DNA of 64,000 nucleotides from contig RWJK01001915.1 in the NCBI GenBank assembly GCA_004335835.1, positions 6,328 to 70,327 of the forward strand, in the 5' to 3' direction. Source of the stretch: Scenedesmus sp. ARA3. Lineage: Eukaryota; Chlorophyta; Chlorophyceae; Sphaeropleales; Scenedesmaceae. The translations under genes and the position numbers were made by a program. The notes below the pieces were generated by a model that was not told the origin of the DNA, did no database searches, and was given only the letters and a program-made list of their open reading frames with translations. This document shows, piece by piece, positions 33,826 through 46,800 of the stretch. How positions within the stretch are numbered: position 1 is the first letter of the stretch; the number at the start of each line of letters is the position of its first letter.

Positions 33826-35384
33826 ATGCCGCGCTCTCTGGGCTGGAGTAGCGCTATGGCGCTGCAGGCAGGCAGCAGGCTGCTCCTGCAGGAACTTGGG
33901 TCAACTGTGGCAGGCCGTCACCAAGAACTGAGCCCTGCTGAACGGGCCACCTTTATCACCATCAGCATCACACTGGTCTGCTTCGCTGGCATCATGTCTG
34001 GCCTCACTCTAGGCCTGTGCAGCATGGACCTAGTCGAGCTGGAGGTGCTCAAACGCAGCGGCACAGTGCGAGAGCAGATGTACAGCGCAGCAATTGTACC
34101 CATCCTCACCAACCAGCACTTTCTGCTGGTCACGCTGCTGCTGTGCAACGCCTGTGCAATGGAAGCACTGCCACTGTTTTTGGACCGGCTGGCAGACCCA
34201 GTCACAGCCATCCTGATATCTGTCACGGCAGTGCTGGTCTTTGGAGAAATCCTGCCGCAGGCGGTGTGCACCAGGTGGGCAGAAGCTCGTATGCATGTAT
34301 GCTAGGTGCATGCTGCTGCAGTCGTCAAGCAGCTGCCCATGAGATTGTTGCCACGTGTATGGCTGCTTGGCTGTCTGCAGCACTGCTCTCGTAGCAAGGT
34401 TAGGCGGTGGTGTAAGGCACGCAGCAGGCAGGCACAGCAGTTCTCGCCAGGCATGTCGTGATCAGGCCACGATCCCAGCCGGCACAGCAATGGCCACAGT
34501 GTTTCTTGATGCATTGCAAGTTTTGCCTGTCAACCATCCCATGGCTGTGTCAATACATCTTATCAACCTGCTGTGCCTGCAGGTATGGCCTGGCCATAGG
34601 CTACTACTGCTCGTGGTTTGTGCGGGGCCTGATGCTGCTGACGTCACCCATCAGCTGGCCCATCAGCAAGCTGCTGGACTTCGTGCTGGGCTCCGACCAC
34701 AGGGCACTGTTCAGGTGCGGCTAGAGCACTGAGCGCATTGCAAGGCCAGTCGGCATGTTTAATCGAACACTTTGGCAGCATGAATATGGCTTCCTCCTGG
34801 GCAGCGGCCACAGGGCGCTGTTCAGGTGGGGCCCCGCAGCCTCTCAAATGCAGAGCACATCTATGTCAGCAGCTTGTTCCGACCCCGGCCTTGGGCCTGG
34901 TTCTGGCAGCAAGCAGCGGCTCAGCTAGTTGTGAGTCCCTGCAAGCTGACTCTTGCAACGCATCTCATGGCACTGCTTATGATGAATGTGCGGCTTTCAG
35001 TATCGAGGTAATCCTGCATTTCTTTGGTGCTTCAAGCCTTCGGCAGATGGTGCTGCTGCTGCTGCTGACTGCGGTGCCCACTGCGTCTGCCGCACAGGCG
35101 TGGCCAGCTGAAGGCGCTAGTGGACATCCACGGCGCTGAGGAGGGCCTGGGCGGCAACCTGAGCGAGGACGAGATCAAGGTCATCTGCGGCGCGCTGGAC
35201 CTCACCAACAAGACGGCACGCAAGTGAGAGGAGGCAACTGAAAGCAGATACTTGACGAACTTCTGCAAGTCGCAGTCAGATGGGGCTACGCGTCTTGCTT
35301 GACGGACGTTTGAGGGCAGGGCGGGACTAGTGCACAATCAGCAGGCAGGGCACAGGTTGCATGCTGCAACAGCTGCATTGATGC

Positions 35385-35441
<57 letters not shown>

Positions 35442-35503
35442 NNNNNNNNNNNNNNNNNNNNNNNNNNNNNNNNNNNNNNNNNNNNNNNNNNNNNNNNNNN
35501 NNN

Positions 35504-35563
<60 letters not shown>

Positions 35564-38033
35564 TCAGGTCAATGACAGCGCTGAACAAGGTGTTCATGCT
35601 GCCTGCCGACGCGCGGCTCAACATGGCCACGATGCGCGCCATCCTTGCCAGCGGGCACAGCCGCATCCCCGTGCACACCAGCGGCGACAGGAGCTCCATC
35701 ATAGGGCTCATCCTGGTGAAGGAGCTGCTGCAGTACAAGACGCACCAGGAGGTGCCCGTCAGCGATGTGCGCATGCGCAGCCTGCCCAGGTGCGGTTGTA
35801 GAGGGTGTGGTTGTGGGTGGGGGCGGATTGCAGCAAGGCTTGAAGGGGGCTACTTAGTTGAGCTCATTATGGACCTGCACATGCGCAGCCTGCCCAGGTG
35901 CGGTGCAGGAAGGCGAGGGGCAGGGGCAATACGGCTCCAGCTGGGTTCCAAGACAGTGCGCTTGATGCGGCTGTACCGTTGGTAACGGCCTGCTTGCATG
36001 GTGCAGCAAGGTTGCCCAACACAAGGCTTGCCCGCGTCACTCCTGTCACCTGCTTGCTCACCTGGCTGCTGCTGCCGCTGCTGCCCCTGCAGGCTGCCTG
36101 CTGACACACCCATGTACGACATGCTCAAGCTCTTCCAGACAGGCAGGAGCCACATGGTGGTGCTGACAGACACACCAGCCACAGCGCGCGCAGCAGCTGC
36201 AGCAGCTGCAGCAGCAGCACATGCAGCAGAAGAGGCGGCTGCAGCAGCGGAAGCAGCCAGCGACAGCAGCAAGAGCAGCGGCGGCAGCCCTCTGGCATCC
36301 ATCCTGAGCTTCAAAGGCAAGAACCGCAAGCGCAAGCAGCAGTTCCAGTCTGCGCTGCTGCAGCCGGCTGAGGAGCAGCAGCAGCTGCTGCAGCCGCCTC
36401 CGCGGGAGAGCGATGCAGCTAGTGTTGCCACCACTGCCGGCTCTGGCGCTGCCTCTGCTGCTGCTTGGATTGCAGCGGCTGCAGCAGAAGAGGAGCAACA
36501 GGGCAACGGGGATGTGGCGGAGCTGTATCCTGAACAGGAGATGCTCGGGTTTGGCTTTGCAGTGCAGCCGCCCCAGAATCTGCTGTTCAGCAAACAGCAG
36601 CGGCAGAGCAGCGGTGATGGGTCTGCGTTTGACGTTCTGGGCAGAAACGGGCAGCAGCAGCAGCAGCAGCCGCGGGAACAGGAGCTAGCGGCCGGCAGCC
36701 CCTCAGGTAGCGCCTTAAAGGGCCTTGGCGGGTTTGCAGGCAGCAGACGTGCAGCCGCCAGTGGCGCGCAGGACACGCCCGCTGTGGGCCGCAGCGTGCA
36801 GTTCAGCACAGAGCCAGAGGTGTTTGGCAGCCCTGCACCGGAGCTGCTGAGGCGGCAGCAGCAGCAGCAGCAGGATGGAGGCAGTCAGCAGCAGCAGCAG
36901 CAGCAAGATCCGCAGCACAGGCGTCACGACAGCAATGGAAGCGGCTCGGGCGCTGAATCTGGGCCGGAAGGAGGGGAGCGGCGGCCCCGCAGGAGCAGCA
37001 AGAGCGGGCACTCCCGCAGCTTGAGTGGGCCGCTGCCAAGTGTGTTCCAGGCTGCGCCGCTGCTGCCGCCGGGCGTAAAAGGCGCTCCAGAGGGCGTAGC
37101 AGTGCCAATTGGGATTATCACAATTGAAGATGTTATTGAGGAGCTGATGCAGGCCGAGATTGTGGATGAGACGGACCTTTACTTGGACAACGAGCGGACG
37201 ATTGCAGGTGCGTGTGGCGTGCTGGTGTTTGGGTGGTGAGGCTGTTGCTGTAGGGTGCGGGGGATGGTGAGGGTTGGTTGAGGGAGGGGCAACGGAGCTG
37301 CAAGCAGGTAGCAGAAGCTGCGCAATGCACGTGTGGTGCTGTTGTATTCTGCCTGTGCCCTGCAGAGCTCGTGGCCTGCTTCATTACGCCCTCCAACTCA
37401 ACAGCAAGCTGCAGCAGGGCCCACAGCCAACACAGCAGGGGATGAAGTGTCCTGGCTCGTGCCACCAAACAGACAACGCCCCGTCTGCTGTGCTCCTTGT
37501 TTCGCCAGCAATGCGCCGTGGCTGACCACCTGCATGCGCCTGCCGCCCTGCCTCCTGCCTGCTGTCCTGCAGTCAATGCAGCTGCCCTGGCGCAGTCCCT
37601 GCCAGCACAGCTGCGCAAGGCGCTGGCCCCTACGCTGACGCGGCACAGCCCTGCGGGAGGCGGCACACGCGCAACAACAGTCACGGTGCGCAAGCTGGTC
37701 AAGCAGCGCAGCGCAAGCTCGCTGGGCCTGGCAGCTGCAGCCGCTGCTGCTGGTGCTGGATCAGCTGCTGGCATCCGCATGGCGATGTCCAGTGAGGGTG
37801 GCATCCCTAGTACAGCAGGTGCTGCTGCTGGTGGGATTGGGGGTGTTGCTGGTGCGGCAGGTGGGCTGTCAGCTGGCGCCGCTACTGCGAGTGTGGCAGC
37901 GTCGCTGGCTTCTGCTGCAGCAGCACTGGCTGGCGGCAGCGCAGGTGCGGCTAGTGCCGGCGCTGGTGAGGCTGTCAGGGGCAGAAGCAGCGGCGAGAAG
38001 CAACCGCTGCTCGGCACTGGCGAACGCAGTTAG
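33826..38033 (+). CDS. CNNM/CorC-type DUF21-CBS membrane protein
   Basis: Six exons: 33826-34274, 34583-34714, 35095-35223, 35568-35789, 36093-37207, 37573-38033. Phases agree, giving about 835 residues. A DUF21 membrane domain comes first, with helices around FITISITLVCFAGIMSGLTL, HFLLVTLLLCNACAMEALPL and VTAILISVTAVLVFGEILPQ. A pair of CBS motifs follows: KVFMLPADARLNMATMRAI..HSRIPVHT..IIGLILVKELL and MYDMLKLFQTGRSHMVVL. The second CBS motif is split by an insert of about 300 residues rich in Ala, Gln and Ser before its end (GIITIEDVIEELMQAEIVDETD). Relatives take part in Mg2+ or other cation transport at plasma or organelle membranes. The tail is Ala/Gly-rich. Introns 2 and 4 hold echoes of the preceding exon end. 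TGTAA sites lie at 38584 and 38597. Confidence 0.88.
34796..34830 (+). repeat. Echo of CNNM-like exon 2 end with donor
   Basis: tcctgggcagcggccacagg followed by gcgctgttcaggtggg matches the end of exon 2 (about 34685-34719) with a few substitutions, including the splice donor. Confidence 0.8.
35386..35560 (+). repeat. Long intronic CTG tract interrupted by a 62-base assembly gap
   Basis: Pure CTG on both sides of an N run at 35442-35503, followed by ttttcag, the acceptor of CNNM-like exon 4. The true length is unknown. Confidence 0.95.
35877..35904 (+). repeat. Echo of CNNM-like exon 4 end with donor
   Basis: atgcgcagcctgcccaggtg is identical to the end of exon 4 with its donor at 35773-35792. 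The copy lies about 105 bp downstream in the intron. Confidence 0.85.
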
Positions 38034-39696
38034 TGCTGCCAGCTAGTCATTCCGGGATATGCAGAATGTAGCTGCTCTGCAGATTTGTCTTGGTGAGCAC
38101 TGCGAGCTGTTGTGTATTGTCGTTGGTATGTGCTCTGATTGGGATGTTGGCGGGTGATGTGAGGCAGGTGCTGCAGCCTGTAGGGTTGCTTCAGTTTGCT
38201 GTGGCATAGGCAGATGTGTGTGTATGGCTTGTAAGTTGGAATGTAGGTAGCCGTAGCAGGCAGCCCAGCAGGGTCCATAGTGCCTTATTTCCGTAATTTG
38301 GTTTTTTGATCGGGTGTGCTTGCGTCGTATACACTACAGGGGGCATTGGCCGTGCCATCATGGCACCGGGGGGCCACCGTTTTGGCGCTGCGGTTTGCTG
38401 TGAGCATCAGGTGACCCATGGTGGCAACGAGCTTGGCAGGATTATCTTTTTATGAGCGGAACATCAGAAACAGGCAGCAGCTGTACATTTGTGTGGATGT
38501 GCTTGTGCCCACCACACATGGGTGCCTTTGCTCAACTAGCAGCTGTCTTAGCTAAGCGACAGGCAGTTGTATTTGATATTTTGTGTAACCAGAGGCTGTA
38601 ATCTTTAAAGGATGGACAGTCTGGTTTATGGCTTCTCAGTTTCGGTCTGTCGCACGCACTGCTTTCAACTTGAGCCTAGGAGCTGAAGACTGAGTCAAGG
38701 CTTGAGCTTAACGGCAGCCTTGTTGAAGGCGCTCAAGAGTGGGGCACAGGACGTTGGTTTGGTACGCACTGCATGTTTTTTTGAGTACTTGTGCTGATAA
38801 TTGCCCTTGCAGGCTGGTGTCCTCCCCTCAGGCTGCTCAAGAAATGACTGTAACAAAAAATGGCTGACTCTATTTCTGCATGCGCTTGCAGTTGCTGAGG
38901 ATTACAACAGCTCCTTGAAACAGAGCCGCAACAGAGTCCAAACCTCAAATGAGCCTGTCAGACTTAGAGCTTTGGACGGACCCGGGCCATGTTTGCTAGC
39001 GGCGCAGCATTGTAGCTACTGCGGCCACATGTATATCCAAACCAGAACGATGCACGGTTGTATGCAGAAGATGCCGCCCATTTAAGTACCAAGTACCAAC
39101 CATGGCATGCGGCACAGCTGCTGCACGGCTGTGTATGACGCCATCAGCAGCCAATCAACGTTCCTAGCGCAACCCTCGCTCTACAGCATACATGATCATG
39201 GTTAACAATGTTGCCTACTAGGCAGATAGTATCAAGCCATAGCATCAACGCCATCTGCCCCGCTGAACAACAACGAGCACATACAAGTTGCTGACAGCCA
39301 CTGTCCAGAGCACTGACGATTTCAGTCACGGACAACTGGCCGCATTTTCAAAAAAAACAGATCCGCAGTACTGGGAGATAGTGCTTGTGTACAAGCACAA
39401 CAACAACCGACCATGCACCAACAGACCAAAGAAAGCTCACACCACAACAAACACACGCAGAGGCACTATGTGCAGGATAACTGTACACACAAAGGGCACT
39501 GGCTGTACATGCTGATGCCCATTTTAACTCTACACCAGCACAATCCAACTTGCAGGATAATACCTGCTTCTGCGGGGGTAACCTTGCAAGCAGCATAAAC
39601 CTATCATGCTACAGAAGCCACATGCACCAACGGTCCCAGCAATGCACTCATGGCCGCATTTTGATGCTTCCAATCGTTGCTTCTGCAGATTCGAAT
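38034..39696. other. Convergent intergenic region
   Basis: Both flanking genes end here. TGTAA at 38584-38588 and 38597-38601 are candidate poly(A) signals for the CNNM-like gene. I see no gene or repeat in the remainder. Confidence 0.45.
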
Positions 39697-40262
39697 TCAG
39701 AACTCCTCCTGCTCCTCTTCTGCTGCGCCCTCCCAGGCACTGCCAGCTGCCACACCTTGCTCCTCATCACCCTCACCGTCATACGACCAGGCATCAGCGG
39801 CCAAGGGGTGGCTGGACACAGCGCTGCCAGCAGCAGCAGCAGCAGCAGCACTGCCAGCAGCAGCAGCAGTAGCACTGGACTGAGCCATGAGCGGCTGCGG
39901 CTGCTGCTTGACCTGCTGCTCCCTGACTTGCTGCTGCTGGACCATCGGAGTCCCGCTGCTGTTTGCAGCACGCTCAGGGCTAGGCTTCCCAGCACCTGCG
40001 CTGCTGAGGCTGCTGCTGCTGCTGCTGCTGCTGACACCGTTGCCACTGGTGGTGGAGGGAGCAGCTGGGCCAGCACCATCAGAGCCCTGGCCACTGCTAG
40101 GTGGGCTCTGGAGCGCGCCTGCCGCTGCTGCTGGTGTGTCGCTGCTGCTGCTGCCGTTGCCGCTTGGCCGCACTATGCCGCCTGTGACGTTGTCCACAGG
40201 ATCTAACAGAACAGTCTGCCGCTGCACACCCATGGAGGGTGGCTTGGCGGCTGCAGCAGGCC

Positions 40263-40308
<46 letters not shown>

Positions 40309-40765
40309 GTTGCCTGTTGTCTGCCGACTAGACTCCCTGCTGGCCTGAGGGTTCAGGGCACCACCAAACACCCCTAAGAAGTTGGGGAACCCAGGGTGCC
40401 CTGAACCGCCAGCAGCCGCACCTCTGCTGCTGCTGCTGCCGTTGCTGCGGCGCTCCGCGACAGCATCTGCAGCTGCCTTTTGCTGCTGTTGTGTGTCTGT
40501 TGCAGGCTGTGGCAGCAGCTGCTGGCTGGTCTGCTGAGCCTTTGGCTGCTGCTGCTGTTGCTGCCGTTGCTGCTGCTGTGGTAGCCCAAAGCCACCCCAG
40601 TTCCAGGACCAAGCAATGTGCCTCAAGTCAGCAGAAGGCGGAGGCTGTGCATTCTCTTGCTGCTGCTGCTGCTGCTGCTGCTGCTTGGCATTGGTCGTTT
40701 CTTCCTGCCTGGTGTCTGCCTGTTGCGCCACAGCAGAGGCAGCCTTGTCTTTCTGCTGCGTTACA

Positions 40766-40805
<40 letters not shown>

Positions 40806-43800
40806 CTTCCTTCCTGGCACCGTCTGCGCCGCTTTCTTTCCTCTTGCTGCTGCTGCTGCCGCTGCTCGTGGGTTTGATCAGGGTTGGGATGCTGCTGTTG
40901 ATCCAACTGCCCACGCTGCTGCTGGTGCTGCTCCACCAGCTGCCAGCAACTGCTGCTGCATCTGACAGCTGCCCAACAGCGCCGTTGATCTGCCCCCACG
41001 TGGCATGGCAGATGACACAGCAAAGGAAACGTTACTTGTTAGTGTTCAGCAACAGACATGAGCTAACATTGGCGGCAACAACGGCTTTGGAGATAGACCT
41101 ACACAGTCAACAGCAATGGGGTTGGAATGCTTGCAATACAGGCGTCTCCACCTGCTGCCCTACACTTGATGTTCTGAATGTATACTTTATGCATTGCTGA
41201 ACGTTTCTGTCACGCTGCAGAGACATTGCCATCGTCAGCAGCTCAGCATGCCTGACACCAGCCTCTTTCAACATGACAGCCATGCGCACTGGCATCCACG
41301 CTGCTCGTCTCATGTTGCTACTGGACTCACTTGGCTCTCTGCATTTGTCACAGCGCTATAGCATGTACACAGACTTGGAGCCTGTACAAAGCGCTACAAC
41401 CCACACCCCACCACCAGCTTGTAAATCCAGTCCATCAACAGCGCTCACCTGGCTCTCTGCATCATGAACAGTCTTCTGCAGCAGCGCGCTGACCTGATCT
41501 GTCAGCCCCGCAGCAGCCCCCTCAGCACCATCTGCAGCCCGGCCTGATGCAGCCGCTTCAGCAGCAGCCGCTTTGCTGCTGTCTTTTGCTGCTGCCGCCG
41601 CTGGGTTGCTGCTGCTGGCAATGCTGCTGCTGGATGGTGGAGGCACGAGGTCGGCTGGCTGGCAGGCTGGCAGCTGCGTCAGCCGCAGCAGCAGGTGGCC
41701 GCCGTCCTGCAACCAAAATGCATAAGCAGCAACCAAATATGTAATAGAGTGTCACACATCACTGCATACATGGTGTTGTCCCAGGCAGGACATGCCGCCG
41801 TGCAAAAGCCGTCCTGTGTTGGGAGTACTAACATTGCATTCACTGGAAGATGGTAATGCATCCGCCAATGCTGTGATGGCTGGTGTCGTTGACATGCAAA
41901 ACCCATACGTTTCAATTTCAGATATTCCAGCTAGCCCATACCTTGTCCAGTTTGATCCAGCCCTCCCAGCTGGCAGCAGCAGTGGTTGCAGAAGCAGCAG
42001 CCAGCTCTGTGCCACTCGGCAGATAAGTGCTGCTGCTGCTGCCGCTGCCTTTTCCAGCAGCCTTTGCAAGCAGCGCAAGGACATCTAGGTCTGCCCTGCC
42101 AATATCCTCTGCTGCTGCAGTCGCTGCTGATGTTGAGTATGTTGCTGCAGGGCCAGCATTGCTGTTCACTGCCGCAGCAGCGGCAGCAGCAGCAGCTTCT
42201 GCCGAAGGCGCATCAGCAACATCGTCAGGGTCAAACAGCAGCACCTTCAGTTGCGGCCGCGCAGCAGCAGCAGCATTTGCGGCAGCAGCAGCACCAGCAG
42301 CCGCAGCACCTGCCACAGCAGCGGCACCTGCAGCAGCTGCGTCCAGCGCACCTGCTGCCACTGAATCAGTTGCCGCAAGTGCAGCTGCAGCTGCAGCCGC
42401 TGCTGCGGCTGCCTGGCTGCTGCTGCTGCCAGTTGCGGGCAGCGCACGTTGAGCAGCAGCAGCAGCAGCAGCCGCTGCAGCTGCAAGCGCTGAGCCAGCC
42501 GGCAAGGGGAACACTGCACGCGCAAGGCATGCGCGAGTGTTGACCTGCGCTGACACGTTGCCAGTCGATAAGTCCGTGAATAGGTTAACCTTCCCCTTGC
42601 GCCGCTTGCTGCTGCTACTGCTGCTGCTACTGCTGCTGCTATTGCTGTTGCTACTGCTGTAGTTGCCTGCATTTGGCGACGTCACCCTGCTGCTGCTGCC
42701 AGTGCCGCCGCTGGGGCTGCTGCTGCTGGCCCTGCTGCTTTGTGGGCGCGGCGACTGCGGCCGCCGCTCGCGGTAGTGTGGCTGCAGGTGTGGCGGCAGC
42801 GTGATGTTGCTGCTGCCGTTGTAGCTCAGCAGGTAGGCTGGCTGGTCAATGTCTGAGGAGTCCATGGAGGACAGTGGAAGGTACAGCCGCGCTGACAGCA
42901 CCTGCATACATACAAAAGGTAACAGATGTTAGAAGATAAAATGGGACGTGGCAGATTACCACCGCCACTACCACCACCACCAGCAGCAGCAGCAGCAGAA
43001 GCAGAAGTGCGTTGGCTGTGCGAGTCGCTAACACAAGCAGCAGCATGAAAGCTGCTGAGGCTGCGTGAACAGCAGCTGCCCAAGAGCAGCAGCAGCACCA
43101 TGGAGTTGCTGCTGTGCATATGTCTTTGTGCTTGAGCATGCATGCAGGTTAAGGCACACGTTCTGCCATGAGTCTAGCTGGATACGCAGTGATCCAGAGC
43201 ATATACTCCACGCTGCAGACTAACACTGTTGTGGTACACAGAAAACAGAACAACACAAGGCTTACCTCAACCATCACGCTCTCCCTGCTGCTGCCTAGTA
43301 GGTTTTTGTGAATGAACGACAGCATTTCTGACACCTCAGTACTGCTGCTGGACGAGCCTGCACTGGCAGCAGTGCCAGATGCTCCACTGCTGCTGCTGCT
43401 TGCTGGCAGGGTGCCTGGCAGCAGTGCCATGCGAAGCCTGACCTCCGCGCCTCCGCTGCCACTGAGCGCAAACCAGCGGTCCTGCACAAGCAATACATAG
43501 CAGTTGATGTTGGCTTGGTTTGCCGCATTTGTTGATCACACGCAGTGCTGCTTGAACATACGGGCAAGCGGTAATAGTGTGCCACGCACGCATGCGCAGT
43601 GAAACAAAAGATAATCAAGCGAACCAGCACACGCACAGAAGCACACGAGTGCACAGAAACACACACGCCCGCACATGCGAACGCATGCATCCACCCAAAC
43701 AAACCAGCACGCACGTGCACACACACAGCCGCACAGGCACACACTCTTGCAGGTGCGCAGAAGCACAGGCGTGGTCATGCAAAGGCACAGGCACAGGCAC

Positions 43801-46800
43801 GCACTCACGCACACACACATGCTCGTCTGCCTGCCTGCGCCCCCACACATACCACCCACGCACCACACCCGCATGTGTGCGCTCACACACGCATGCGCGC
43901 GTGCTCGCGCACAGATCACATACACCACATGCACAGCTACGCACCTACACACTTGCATGCGCATAGTCGCGACTACGCGCATGCACGGATTGACACCGGC
44001 AAATACTTGCAAGCTTGCAGGCATGCAGATGCACAGCCGCGTAGATGCAGAGGCACGTGCACGCGCATATGCATGCAGACGCAGACGCTGCGCACTCGCG
44101 CACGCGCTCTCGCGCACTCACCCTCTTGCATGCGCACAGCCAGGCAGGCACGTGCACACCTAGGCATATGCGTGCATGCGGACTCTTGAAAGTTCAGGCG
44201 CGGCTCTTGACACGCACACATGCTCGCATGTTTGCACGCGCACAGTCACACATGCTCACGCGCACGCAGACACGCATGTGTGCGCGCTTGCACACACTCG
44301 CGCGCTTGCACGTGTGCAGACGCCCTGACGCACGCGCACCTGCTTGCACGTTGCACGCGCGCATCCACACACGCATGCGCGTGTCTGTGTCGTCGCACAG
44401 ACACGCATAGAATCAATAAACAGAAAGGAATAAAAGGAATAAATAATAGGATAATAGTAGAATAGAATAGAATTCAACACAATAGAATAGAATACAATAC
44501 AATACCGCGCATGCGTGCACTCTTGCGCACCCCCTGGCAAACACGCGCACCTGCTCTCACGTTCGCACGCGCGCAGCCACACATGCACGTACAAACACAG
44601 ACTCGCACACATACACGCAGGCACACATGCGCATGCGCGCACTCGCAACCTTGCACGCGTGCAGACCCCCTGACACACGCACACCTCCTCGCAGTTTGCA
44701 CGCGCGTAGCAACACATGCATGCACACACAAACACGCACACATACAAGCGCGCATGCTCACAGGCAAGCATGCAGGCACTTCCCATTTTGACATCTGCAC
44801 AAACGCGCGTGCAGCTGCAAGGGCATGAGCACGCACTGGCACGCGCGCACACGCACAAACATACGCGCTTGCACGCGGACAGACACAGTAGGCGCGCGCA
44901 CACACAAGCGTGCACAAGCGCACAGATACAAATGCAGACACACACATGCGCACACACATGCAAACTCATAGGCGTGCATGCACACACCCACGCCCGCGTA
45001 CGTGCAGACAGGCACGGTGCATACACGCACACATATCATAACGACCCGCAGACGCACCTGCCACCTGCCACCTGCGCACCTGCCACCTGCCACCTGCGCA
45101 CCTGCCACGCACAGACACACGCGCACACGTGCATGCACCCATCCAATCATCCACACACGCACGCACGTGTACACCCTAGGGAGTGAGGCCTCACACACAG
45201 GCATGCAGACGCACGCGCGCAACATGCGTGCGCGCGCGCGTGCTACGCCCACAAACGCACATGCACGCGCACACAGACAAACATGCACGAGGTGCACGCA
45301 CCCAGCCACTCACCCACGCTCACAGCTGCAGCGGCAAGCACGTTGCTCGCATGCACACGCTCGCACCCTCTCACAATTTGCAAAGCACAGCAGACCTGCA
45401 GACGCACACGGTCACATGTGCACGCAGTACCTCCTTATACTCTCACCTGCATGACAGCCTCCATCACCTGCTGCAGATGCACCAGAACGCGTTTCAACAC
45501 ATCAAGGATTCAATTTGTAAGAGCTCAAGCAGCCAGCACCGGCCCCCAGCTCACCCTCACCTGTATGACAGCCTCAGTCAGCTGCTCCAGATTGACTACA
45601 GCGCTGCCAAGGCTCACGCCACTGCTGCTGCTGCTGCTGCTGTCCTGCAGCAGCTGATGGCCTTCGCTCTCCACCACATCTTCTGCAGCCTCTTCAAGCT
45701 CCAGGTCCAGCAGCATGTGTGACAACACGTCATCATCGCCGCCGCGGCCAGCTGCTGCGGCTGCAGCGGCAGCATCAGCCTCTCCCTCGTCCTCTGGAAT
45801 GTCTGGCAGCTGGTGGGACGTCACACTGCTGCTGCTGCTGCTGCTGCCGCCGCCGCCGTTGCCGCTGCCAGCTGCGTTTGCCGCATGCTTGTGCAGCTGC
45901 TGCGGGTGGTGCAGCCTCCCAGCAGCATGGCTGCTGCCCTGCGGGCTGCTGCTTCCATCTCTTGAGCCCTGCCCAGCACCTTCCCTGCTCCTGAGCCCTA
46001 AAGCGCGCATCCTGCCTGTCAGCAGCCTGCGCCTGATGCCCTTGCTGCTGCCGCTGCTGCTGGCAGGGGTGCCATTGCTGCTGGCGTTGCTGCTGCTGAT
46101 GGGTGCTGGGCCCTCGTGCCACACTTCAAGCTTCACCCTGCGAGTGAGCATGCCAGGGTTCTCCTGCAAGCAGTAAGGGTGCAGCACGAAGACAGGCCTG
46201 TTATGGTAGCACAGATGTACAACACTGCATCCAGTCTTACAAGCGAGCACGCCAGCAAGCATCGAGTGCCTGAACCACACTTGCCCTGGACTGGATGCAG
46301 TGTTGCGGCTGCTTCTGTTGCATGAAAGCAAGCCGAACAGCAAGCAAAGTCAACAATACACAAAGGCATCAGGCACTTACATGGGTGTTAAGTGTGAACA
46401 CACCACGCGTAGCTCATTCATTCATTCATCAAGGCATCAGAATGAGCACAAGCAAACACACCTGGAGTGCAAACGTCTCGTTGAAGATGGGGCTGCTGCT
46501 GTTGTACTGTGTGGTGGTGCTGTAGCACTCCTGGTCATAGCACAGCTGAATGTGGGTAGTGGGGAAGGGCCCACCAGCGTCAGCCCCAGGCAGTGACAGC
46601 CCGCGAGCTGCAGAGCAGTGAGTGTTTGCAGATGGGGCGAGGAGCCACAACATATAATGCGTTGGAGCGCTATCCGTGGCAGTGGTGGGCAGCTGTTTTA
46701 AATGCGAAGCAGCACTCCAGCAAGAACTACAAGCCGGCTGCTGCCGCCATGTCAGCATGCAGGGCACACACATCTCTTTAGTTCACACAGGTATATATAA

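Noticed and set aside
40616..41200. Plus-strand open frame with long Cys and Leu runs
   Set aside because: It is produced by reading CAG repeats of the SMP-C2 last exon on the wrong strand.
43577..45454. Several open frames of 100-260 residues rich in His, Thr, Ala or Cys, Val
   Set aside because: They are translations of the CA/CG-rich intron block on both strands, with no domain or codon signal.
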